Shown: positions 1 to 5,364 of the stretch, piece by piece | Numbering within the stretch: the first letter of the stretch is position 1 | How the letters are laid out: each line of letters starts with the position of its first letter | From: Candidatus Sumerlaeota bacterium | Lineage (GTDB): Bacteria > Sumerlaeota > Sumerlaeia > SLMS01 | Assembly: GCA_020850785.1 (NCBI GenBank) | Contig: JADZDZ010000243.1 | Span: 1 to 5,364, forward strand | Reading direction: 5' to 3' | DNA: 5,364 bases | Translations under genes and position numbers: made by a program | Notes under the pieces: generated by a model | Told to the model about the DNA's origin: nothing | The model's database searches: none | The model's input: only the letters and a program-made list of their open reading frames with translations

Positions 1-1273
1 GCACTTCCGGCGTGAAGCCCAGATTGCGTTCGATCTCGTCGGGGAACTTCGCGGGATGCGCCGTTTCCACGATCACCGCCGGCGCGTCGCCCAGCGGCTC
101 CTGCGCGATGTAATCCTCGAAGCCCGCCCACCCCACGGCGCCGTGCGGTTCCAGCAGCAGCTTGTATTTCCTCCAGACATTCACGATGGTTTCCCGCGTG
201 CGCGCATCGCTGATGGAGGTGCTGAAGATGTCACGCCGCATCGCGTTCAGGTCCGGCACGCGGTGCACGGTTCCCTTCGCGTCGATCCTGCCGCCGTAGA
301 CCGCCGCAAGGCGCGCAAGGTTGCTTGGATTTCCGACGTTCATCGCGTTTGACAGGCACGCGCGCGACGGTTCGATCTTTGTATAGACATCCGTGCGCAG
401 GAATTCGGGAATTTCGTTGTTCTCATTCACGGGAACAACAATGCGCTTCACCGGCATTCCCATCTGGCGCGCGAACACCGCACCCATCATGTTCCCAAAA
501 TTTCCCGATGGTGTGCAGATGACGATCGGTTCCTCCCCCGTCGTCAGGCGCGACCACGCGTGGAAGTAGTAGACGCTTTGCGGAATCAGGCGGCCAATGT
601 TGATGGAATTCGCCGAAGAAAGGGGAATGTGCTTCAGCTCCCCGTCGGCGAAGGCGCGCTTCACCATGGCCTGCGCGTCGTCAAACTTTCCATCAATGGC
701 AATGGCGGTGATGTTCCCGCCCAGCGTTGTCATCTGCCTGCGCTGGCGTGCGCTCACCTCGTCGATGGGAAACAGCACCACCACGCGGACGCCCGGCAGG
801 TTGTGGAAGGCGCTCGCCACGGCGGAGCCCGTATCGCCGCTGGTCGCCGTCAGGATCGTCAGCTCGCGACCATCCTCCCGCAGGAAATGGCTGATCAGGC
901 GCGCCATCATGCGCGCCGCGAAATCCTTGAAGGAAGCGGTCGGCCCCTGGTCGAGTCGCATCACGTGAACGCGATCATAAACAGGCTGCAGCGGCACCGG
1001 ATAGTTGTACGCGTCGGCGCACAACTCCGCCACCAGCGACGCGTCCAGCACGCCCGCCGCGAAGCGCCCAATCACATCCGCCGCGATCCGGTGATAGGGC
1101 ATCGCGCGGAACGCTTCCAATTCCGCGCGCGAAAGTTTTGGAAATTGCGTGGGCATGTACAAGCCGCCGTCGGGCGCCTGTCCCGCCAGCAACGCCTCGC
1201 GCAGGTCAACGGGGGGCGAGCTTTCGTTCGTGGATGTGAAGCTGAGTTTTTCTGAAGGTTTGGTGGCGGCCAC
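1..1273 (-). CDS. thrC: Threonine synthase, C-terminus cut by window edge
   Basis: Cytoplasmic PLP-dependent enzyme of the last step of threonine synthesis, converting O-phospho-L-homoserine and water to L-threonine and phosphate. Translation of the minus strand gives 424 residues without a stop. Visible landmarks are an N-terminal PPVDLREALLAGQAPDGGLYM block (about 20-40) typical of the family, the PLP Schiff-base lysine in TASFKDF (Lys116), TATSGDTGSA (142-151), the PLP-phosphate loop PSGNFGN (255-261), NVGNPSN (312-318), and EPHGAVGWAG followed by ETAHPAKFP near the end. The family is usually about 430-460 residues, so only a short C-terminal piece is missing beyond position 1. The start is uncertain: no in-frame ATG exists near the conserved N-terminus. 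GTG at 1273-1271 is the best choice, with an AGGA sequence 13 bases upstream, which is a poor ribosome binding site. Divergent from birA. Family assignment is very secure; the start is not. Confidence 0.95.
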   Translation of the reverse strand, partial: MAATKPSEKLSFTSTNESSPPVDLREALLAGQAPDGGLYMPTQFPKLSRAELEAFRAMPYHRIAADVIGRFAAGVLDASLVAELCADAYNYPVPLQPVYDRVHVMRLDQGPTASFKDFAARMMARLISHFLREDGRELTILTATSGDTGSAVASAFHNLPGVRVVVLFPIDEVSARQRRQMTTLGGNITAIAIDGKFDDAQAMVKRAFADGELKHIPLSSANSINIGRLIPQSVYYFHAWSRLTTGEEPIVICTPSGNFGNMMGAVFARQMGMPVKRIVVPVNENNEIPEFLRTDVYTKIEPSRACLSNAMNVGNPSNLARLAAVYGGRIDAKGTVHRVPDLNAMRRDIFSTSISDARTRETIVNVWRKYKLLLEPHGAVGWAGFEDYIAQEPLGDAPAVIVETAHPAKFPDEIERNLGFTPEV

Positions 1274-1406
1274 TGCGGCAAGGGCATCCTGCTGGAATGG
1301 GCGGCATTCTTCATGGCGCGGCGGTCGTCGCGAGGGAAAAAGCGCATTCCCGGCCCTGTCTATACGCGCCGCTTTGCCTTGTGCTGGAATCGCGGGGGCC
1401 GCTAGC
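1274..1406. promoter_or_regulatory. Divergent thrC/birA intergenic region, promoters inferred
   Basis: This 133-bp gap separates the divergent thrC and birA starts, so promoters for both transcripts are expected here. The most AT-rich hexamers centre on 1359-1366 (TCTATACG): read plus, TATACG could be a -10 element; read minus, TATAGA could be one for thrC. Neither has a convincing -35 element at normal spacing. A run of five G at 1394-1398 lies 8 bases before the birA GTG and may act as its ribosome binding site. No riboswitch, attenuator hairpin or operator palindrome was recognised. The region is defined by position rather than by strong motifs. Confidence 0.3.
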
Positions 1407-2279
1407 GTGACGGGCGTGAGCAACTTTTCCCCAACCAATGCAGCCTCGGAAGTCCGCGCGGAACTGGAGCGAACCGCGAGCCTCTTCGCGCGCGAATACC
1501 CCTCATGGCATCTGGAAGTCTTCGACTCCATCGATTCCACAAGCGCGGAGGCACGCCGCCGCACGGAGGACGCCTCCCGTCGCGATCCGCTCATCCTGAT
1601 GGCGCTGCACCAGACCGCAGGCCGGGGCCAGCGCGACCGCCGCTGGACGACGCCGCCGGGGAAGGCGCTCCTTTTCACTGCGGCGATCCCCTACGAGCGC
1701 CTTGCGCGCGGCCATTCGGGCATCGGCGAGCCGCACGATTTCTATCCGCTGTCGCTGTGGCCGCTGCTCGTTTCCCTGGGAATTTCCCTGCGGCTGCGCC
1801 TGTTCGGCTGGGAGGCAAAGTTGAAATGGCCCAACGACATCCTGATCGACGGAAGGAAGGTTTGCGGGGTCCTGTGCGAAGCCACGAACCGCACGCTGCT
1901 GGTTGGTGTCGGATTGAACCTGACGCAGGATGCCAACGATTTTGCCTCCGTGGAGCATGGCACCAACCCACCGGGTTCGCTGCTGACTTCCCCCATGGAT
2001 GGAAATGCGAACAACATCGAAATGCCGCAGGTGATTCCCTCCATCGTGCAATGCGTTGCCACCGTGCTGGAGGCGCCCTGGCCCGAACAGCGCATGCTCG
2101 GCTACTACCGCAGTTGGTGTGACACCATCGGCAGGAAGGTTGCCTACACGCAGGACTGCGGCGCCGTGGTGAGGGGAACTGCGGAATCGATCCTCGATGA
2201 TGGCCGCCTTGTGATTCGCACCGATGACGACGATGCGATTCCCATTTCAAACCCTTTCGGAGAAGGCACCATTGGCTGA
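1407..2279 (+). CDS. birA: Biotin--[acetyl-CoA-carboxylase] ligase, monofunctional
   Basis: Activates biotin with ATP to biotinyl-AMP and transfers it to the lysine of biotin carrier domains such as AccB; cytoplasmic. The 290 residues show the family motifs in order: DSIDSTSAEAR (40-50), the nucleotide/biotin loop GRGQRDRRW (72-80, matching GRGRxGRxW), KWPNDILI with the catalytic-site lysine (Lys140), GVLCEA (154-159), LLVGVGLNL (164-172), and a C-terminal SH3-like domain (about 238-284). There is no room for the N-terminal winged-helix domain of E. coli BirA: the catalytic domain begins near residue 34. It is therefore the short form that should not act as a repressor. The frame is open further upstream to an ATG at 1149, but that part lies antisense to conserved thrC codons. 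GTG at 1407 (GGGGG 8 bases upstream) or GTG at 1416 is the likely start. First gene of the plus-strand run. Confidence 0.92.
   Translation: MTGVSNFSPTNAASEVRAELERTASLFAREYPSWHLEVFDSIDSTSAEARRRTEDASRRDPLILMALHQTAGRGQRDRRWTTPPGKALLFTAAIPYERLARGHSGIGEPHDFYPLSLWPLLVSLGISLRLRLFGWEAKLKWPNDILIDGRKVCGVLCEATNRTLLVGVGLNLTQDANDFASVEHGTNPPGSLLTSPMDGNANNIEMPQVIPSIVQCVATVLEAPWPEQRMLGYYRSWCDTIGRKVAYTQDCGAVVRGTAESILDDGRLVIRTDDDDAIPISNPFGEGTIG
2259..2266 (+). promoter_or_regulatory. Ribosome binding site that selects the TTG start at 2272
   Basis: GGAGAAGG inside the last codons of birA. GGAG (2259-2262) ends 9 bases before the in-frame TTG at 2272-2274, good Shine-Dalgarno spacing. The in-frame ATG codons at 2224 and 2233 lie further inside birA and lack a comparable site. 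This decides the start of the next gene in favour of TTG. Confidence 0.5.
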
Positions 2280-2697
2280 AGGACCGCAAAATGTCGTGAC
2301 GAATTCGCCCACTGCAAGCAGGGTGAAGGTGACGCTGTTCTTCCTCGCGTTCTTTCTGTTCACCGCAGTCGTGATTGGCATTGGAATCTATCGCCGGGAT
2401 GCAACGCTCGCGCTCGGTGGAAAATCCAAGGTGACTGTCATCAACACATCGAAGGAGAGACTCCGCGCGGACCTGACGGCGGGCCCGCAGGTCGCCACGC
2501 TGGAACTGGACCCCGGCGAACAGGAAACCGTTCGCTTCAGCCCCCATGAGCCGCTGGTGCTGGAAACAAACGTGCTGAAATATGGAAGGCAGATGATCAC
2601 GATCAAAGGCCCCCCGCTGACTCCCGACGGCACCACCAGCGCAACCCTCAACCTGCGCGGTGACACGGCGTATTCACTGGATTTTCGTAACGAATGA
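2272..2697 (+). CDS. Small single-pass membrane protein, function unknown
   Basis: I do not recognise a named family. From TTG at 2272 the product is 141 residues. A short N-terminal segment (1-17) is followed by one strongly hydrophobic helix (about 18-40, rich in Phe, Leu, Val and Ile) flanked by Arg17/Lys19 and Arg41-Arg42. The remaining 100 residues alternate hydrophobic and polar positions, with KVTVINTS, VATLELDPGEQETVRF and SATLNLRGDTAYSLDF, suggesting a small beta-sandwich. By analogy with FixG/CcoG-accessory or Ig-like domains such a domain could be extracytoplasmic, but the charge pattern does not settle the topology. The gene overlaps the end of birA by 8 bases and shares an ATGA overlap with the next gene, so it is very likely expressed. 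An ATG start at 2224 (157 residues) is the alternative and would overlap birA by 56 bases. No enzymatic motif is visible. Confidence 0.75.
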   Translation: MAEGPQNVVTNSPTASRVKVTLFFLAFFLFTAVVIGIGIYRRDATLALGGKSKVTVINTSKERLRADLTAGPQVATLELDPGEQETVRFSPHEPLVLETNVLKYGRQMITIKGPPLTPDGTTSATLNLRGDTAYSLDFRNE

Positions 2698-3998
2698 GGA
2701 GGCTTTTCGCCACAGCCCTGTTGCTGCTGACCCTCCCCGTGTTTGCGCAGGAACCCTACCTGCAAGGGGGCGCGAAGCCCTTTCCTCCGGAGTTGAAGGA
2801 AATTCTCGACCGCCACGCGGCAGTGATTTCGCTCGGCGTAAACAGTGATTGGCTGGAGGAGAGCAACATCGACGCCGCGAAATACATCGAGGCCCTCGCC
2901 ATCGTGGCCACCGCCGTTGAAAAAAAGGACATTCCCGGCGCCGTGATCTACGCCGATCGCATCGCCTCCAACACAATTCCCATTTCCATCGGCTATTTGA
3001 TGACAGACCCGCAGCTCCGCAGGGCGGAACGCGACACGCTCTACGACGTGCGCGACCTGACGGGACCGCTCTTCACGAATCCACTCGCCATCGCGGCGCT
3101 CATGCAGGGGAAGCTGAACGCCGATCAGAAGATTTCCGATCTGCTTCCCGCCCTTCGGGACACGAACAAGGAAGCGATCACGATCGATCAACTGCTTCAC
3201 CAGTCTTCCGGCCTCCCCGCTGTCTATACAGCTCCCGACACGCTGAAAACGCGCGACGACATCATCGCGTGGATCGCGCTTGTTCCGACTGTTGGTCCGC
3301 CGGGGGCGCAGGTTGAAACGAGCGACCTCAACGAGGTCCTGCTCGGACTGCTGGTTGAGAAAGCCTTCGGGAAGAAATACAGCGAGCTTGTGCAGGAACT
3401 GATCATTGATCGTTACGGCATGAAGCCGAGTTCGTTGAACGCGCTGCCCGCCCACCGCTCCATCACCGCGCCCGGCGAATATTCCAAATCGCTTGGCCGC
3501 ATGGTGTGGGCGGAGCCCGCCGATCCCATCGCCATGGCCCTCGGCAATGACGCGGGCCACACAGGGGCGGTGGTGTTCGCCGACGCGCTGGCAAATGCGC
3601 TGAAGGAAACGCTCCCGCTGGTCACCCTGTCCACGCTGCCGGGGGCGGAAAAATTCACCCCCATGGGCCGGGCTTTTTCCCCCTCGCTTGGCATCCCCGG
3701 TGGCGACCACATGGCCGGCGGATTCATGGTGGGGAAGCTGGGGCCGCGCAGCTACGGCTGGGACGCCCGCAGTGGCAGCAGCGTGTGGATCCTTCCCGAC
3801 AAGATGGCTTTTGTCATTTTTCTTTCCAACTACAGCCACCCCAACGGGCTGTCGGGCCGTGCGGGCATCCCCGATTGCCGCGACAAAGTGCTGCCGCTGC
3901 TGGCGGAGGCCCTTCGGCCACCGAGGCCACCTGTTGACACGAAGAAGCCCGCCCCGGACTCTTCACCCCGCGCCATCGCGCCCTCCGCTCCGCCATGA
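2694..3998 (+). CDS. Secreted beta-lactamase/EstB-fold protein lacking catalytic residues (pseudoenzyme)
   Basis: A 434-residue product with a type I signal peptide: Arg2-Arg3, hydrophobic core to about residue 17, probable cleavage after PVFA (18/19); no lipobox cysteine. Fold landmarks of the serine beta-lactamase/class C/EstB family (Pfam Beta-lactamase, PF00144) are clear: IPGAVIYADR (80-89), DTLYDVRDLTGPL (114-126), MQGKLNADQKISDLLP (137-152), TIDQLLHQSSGLP (163-175), SDLNEVLLGLLVEKAFGKKY (210-229), GNDAGHTG (284-291), WILPDKMAFVIFLSNYSHP (365-383). The catalytic positions are changed: SxxK is D121-L-T-G124, the Tyr of the YSD/YxN motif is Thr209, and the HTG/KTG motif is W356-D-A358. 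A hydrolase or transpeptidase reaction by the usual mechanism is thus unlikely; a binding or scaffold role in the periplasm is inferred. The tail (409-434) is proline-rich and probably disordered. ATGA overlaps at both ends couple it to its neighbours. A purine-rich GAGGAGG lies just inside the start codon, not upstream. Confidence 0.88.
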   Translation: MRRLFATALLLLTLPVFAQEPYLQGGAKPFPPELKEILDRHAAVISLGVNSDWLEESNIDAAKYIEALAIVATAVEKKDIPGAVIYADRIASNTIPISIGYLMTDPQLRRAERDTLYDVRDLTGPLFTNPLAIAALMQGKLNADQKISDLLPALRDTNKEAITIDQLLHQSSGLPAVYTAPDTLKTRDDIIAWIALVPTVGPPGAQVETSDLNEVLLGLLVEKAFGKKYSELVQELIIDRYGMKPSSLNALPAHRSITAPGEYSKSLGRMVWAEPADPIAMALGNDAGHTGAVVFADALANALKETLPLVTLSTLPGAEKFTPMGRAFSPSLGIPGGDHMAGGFMVGKLGPRSYGWDARSGSSVWILPDKMAFVIFLSNYSHPNGLSGRAGIPDCRDKVLPLLAEALRPPRPPVDTKKPAPDSSPRAIAPSAPP

Positions 3999-4807
3999 AT
4001 ATGATCGAAATTCGAGACCTCTGGAAGTCCTTTGGCCCGAAGGAAATTTTCACCGGTCTTAACCTGACCGTTGAGCAGGGTGAGTCGCACGTGGTCATCG
4101 GCCGATCGGGCGAAGGAAAATCGGTCCTGCTCAAGCACATCACCGGATTGCTTCGGCCCGACAAGGGAACCGTCACCGTCGGTGGCCGCACGATGTGGTC
4201 CGACAAGGAAGCCCTGAAGTGGGTGCGCAAGAACGTGGCAATGGTGTTCCAGATGGCCGCGCTTTTCGATTCACTCACGGTCTACGAAAACGTTGCCTTC
4301 TTCTGGCTGGAGAACGGCGGCAAGACCATGGGCGAACTGGACAGCATGGTTGCGGAGCTGCTGGACCTTGTTGACCTGCCGAACACGGAACACCTCTACC
4401 CTGCGGAACTGTCCGGCGGCATGCGCAAGCGCGTGGGCCTTGCGCGGGCACTTGCATGCGATCCCGAAATCATTCTTTACGACGAGCCGACGACGGGGTT
4501 GGATCCCGTCACCAGCGAGGTCATCAATCAACTGATGATCCGCGCGCGCGAGCGGCAGAACATGTCCTCCGTGATCATCACCCACGACATGAAGTCCGCC
4601 TACGCGGTTGGCGACCGCATCAGCATGTTGTACGAGGGGCGGATCATTTTCAGTGGAACGCCGGACGAGGTGAAGACCTCCGACAATGAAATCGTGCACC
4701 AGTTCGTGAATGGGCTGGCGCAGGGACCGATCACCGCGGAAGAAGATCATCAGGTGAAGACGCGGGTTTCCATGGTTGTTGACCGTTCAAAGTTGCACTT
4801 GGGGTAA
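3995..4807 (+). CDS. mlaF: Mla-type lipid transport ABC ATPase
   Basis: ATP-binding subunit of the MlaFEDB-like (MCE) transporter, which moves phospholipid between the inner membrane and the periplasmic lipid carriers of diderm bacteria. The 270-residue protein has all ABC motifs: Walker A GRSGEGKS (36-43), Q-loop VFQMAALFDSLTVYENVAF with Gln86, signature LSGGMRKRVGLARAL (139-153), Walker B IILYDEP with catalytic Glu164 (159-165), D-loop TTGLDP (166-171) and switch His197 in THDM. ALFDSLTVYENVAF after the Q-loop and GGMRKRVGLARAL are characteristic of the MlaF branch rather than generic importers. The C-terminal stretch from about 245 to 270 is a short extension beyond the core. ATG at 3995 overlaps the previous stop as ATGA; ATG at 4001 is an alternative start. 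No Shine-Dalgarno sequence is visible, consistent with translational coupling. The partner permease MlaE is not adjacent here. Confidence 0.93.
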   Translation: MNMIEIRDLWKSFGPKEIFTGLNLTVEQGESHVVIGRSGEGKSVLLKHITGLLRPDKGTVTVGGRTMWSDKEALKWVRKNVAMVFQMAALFDSLTVYENVAFFWLENGGKTMGELDSMVAELLDLVDLPNTEHLYPAELSGGMRKRVGLARALACDPEIILYDEPTTGLDPVTSEVINQLMIRARERQNMSSVIITHDMKSAYAVGDRISMLYEGRIIFSGTPDEVKTSDNEIVHQFVNGLAQGPITAEEDHQVKTRVSMVVDRSKLHLG

Positions 4808-4810
4808 GAG
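4803..4810 (+). promoter_or_regulatory. Possible ribosome binding site of mlaD
   Basis: GGTAAGAG overlaps the mlaF stop codon and precedes two in-frame ATG codons. It ends 3 bases before ATG 4814 and 9 bases before ATG 4820. The spacing favours the second ATG, giving a product two residues shorter. Weak match to the consensus. Confidence 0.35.
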
Positions 4811-4813
4811 CTT

Positions 4814-5364
4814 ATGGCGATGAACGCATCGCGCAAAAATGAAGTCATTGTGGGAATTTTCGTGCTCCTCGCGTTTGCCGCGCTGTTCGGGCTCACGTTT
4901 GTCATTCAGGGCAGCACGGGAATGAATCCCTACCACGTGCGCACCCAATACCCGAACGTGTCCGGGCTTGAGATCGGATCGCCGGTGCTCGTGCAGGGTT
5001 TCCGAACGGGCCGCGTCATCAAGATGACGCCGGGCGAACGCGGACCCGATGGCCGCGCAACAGTGGTCGTGACGGCGGAGGTTTCCCGCAGCATCCCGAT
5101 CTACAAAAATGCCGAGGTCAAACTCGTGCAGCAGGGCTTCATTGGTGACAAGCGCCTGGAAATCGATCCCGGCACGGAGGAGGCCGGCGAAATTGAAATG
5201 AATCAAATGGTCACCGGGGTGCCACCCACGGACCTTGATGTGATCATCAAGAAGGGCCAGAAAATGATGGATGACCTGTCCGTCACGCTGGAAAACGTGC
5301 GCAACCTCACGTCGGATCAGGAGCGCATCGCAAAGATCGACGCGACCATCGCAAACATCCAGAA
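4814..5364 (+). CDS. mlaD: MlaD/MCE-domain lipid transport protein, C-terminus cut by window edge
   Basis: Substrate-binding MCE protein of the Mla-type transporter: a membrane-anchored periplasmic protein whose oligomeric ring handles lipid for the MlaF/MlaE pair. Of the product, 183 residues are visible and the frame is open at the window end. A short cytoplasmic N-terminus (ASRKNE) leads to one transmembrane helix (about 11-31). The MCE domain follows (about 38-120), with the family pattern NVSGLEIGSPVLVQGFRTGR (48-67) and LVQQGFIGDKRLEIDPG (104-120). From about 143 the sequence becomes helical and charged with heptad-like spacing (KKGQKMMDDLSVTLENVR), matching the helical/coiled-coil tail of MCE proteins. 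It contains one MCE domain so far, as in MlaD; whether further domains follow cannot be seen. Starts six bases after mlaF. ATG 4820 is an alternative start with better ribosome-binding-site spacing. Confidence 0.9.
   Translation, partial: MAMNASRKNEVIVGIFVLLAFAALFGLTFVIQGSTGMNPYHVRTQYPNVSGLEIGSPVLVQGFRTGRVIKMTPGERGPDGRATVVVTAEVSRSIPIYKNAEVKLVQQGFIGDKRLEIDPGTEEAGEIEMNQMVTGVPPTDLDVIIKKGQKMMDDLSVTLENVRNLTSDQERIAKIDATIANIQ

Noticed and set aside
560..1255. Long plus-strand open frames opposite thrC
   Set aside because: The minus strand encodes an unbroken, highly conserved threonine synthase here; the plus-strand products are low-complexity shadows.
1072..1347. Minus-strand 91-codon open frame beginning with ATG at 1347
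   Set aside because: It overlaps the 5' part of thrC in a different frame, its sequence resembles no protein family, and the threonine synthase frame is unambiguous there.
1149..1406. Extension of the birA frame upstream to ATG 1149
   Set aside because: The first part is antisense to conserved thrC codons and the rest lies in the divergent intergenic region; the translation has no biotin ligase or helix-turn-helix character.
2696..2702. GAGGAGG just after the start codon of the pseudoenzyme gene as a ribosome binding site for a later start
   Set aside because: No in-frame ATG or GTG follows at suitable spacing, and a later start would delete the Arg-Arg of an otherwise ideal signal peptide; it most likely reflects two AGG arginine codons.
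3555..3566. GHTG at residues 288-291 of the pseudoenzyme as the missing HTG catalytic motif
   Set aside because: It lies far too early in the protein and matches the conserved GHAG loop of this family; the true C-terminal motif position, just before SGSSVWILP, reads WDA.
2388..3839. A 483-codon open frame on the minus strand opposite the membrane-protein and pseudoenzyme genes
   Set aside because: It runs antisense to two well-supported coding regions, is rich in His, Arg, Gly and Gln as expected for a shadow of GC-rich codons, and shows no domain motif or start site of its own.
4275..4750. Minus-strand open frames opposite mlaF
   Set aside because: They are antisense to intact ABC motifs and have the His/Arg/Val-rich makeup of shadow frames.

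Overview
This is a GC-rich (roughly 60% by eye), gene-dense bacterial window with five genes on the plus strand and one divergent gene on the minus strand. The last plus-strand genes encode an Mla/MCE-type lipid transport ATPase and its substrate-binding protein, and the fourth protein has a classical signal peptide, so the source is most likely a diderm (Gram-negative-type) bacterium. I cannot place it in a phylum from sequence alone. No tRNA, rRNA, CRISPR array, insertion sequence or clear terminator was seen.

Layout: positions 1-1273 (minus) hold threonine synthase (thrC), cut off at its C-terminus by the window edge. Positions 1274-1406 are a 133-bp divergent intergenic region, the only place where promoters for both directions can sit. 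From 1407 onward there is a tightly packed plus-strand run: birA (biotin-protein ligase, 1407-2279), a small single-pass membrane protein of unknown function (2272-2697, probable TTG start), a signal-peptide-bearing serine beta-lactamase/transpeptidase-fold protein (2694-3998), mlaF (3995-4807) and mlaD (4814 to the window end, truncated). Successive genes overlap by 8, 4 and 4 bases, and the last pair is separated by 6 bases, which strongly suggests one transcript with translational coupling.

The most interesting element is the protein at 2694-3998. It clearly has the class C beta-lactamase/EstB-like fold by landmark motifs, but it lacks all three sets of catalytic residues: the SxxK position reads DLTG, the YxN/YSD position reads TSD, and the C-terminal HTG/KTG position reads WDA. 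The frame is otherwise intact over 434 codons, so it looks like a maintained periplasmic pseudoenzyme rather than a decaying gene. Its overlap with a small membrane protein upstream and with the Mla ATPase gene downstream raises the possibility that it works in cell-envelope maintenance or lipid transport. That functional link is inference from gene order only. The permease MlaE is not between mlaF and mlaD and must lie downstream or elsewhere.
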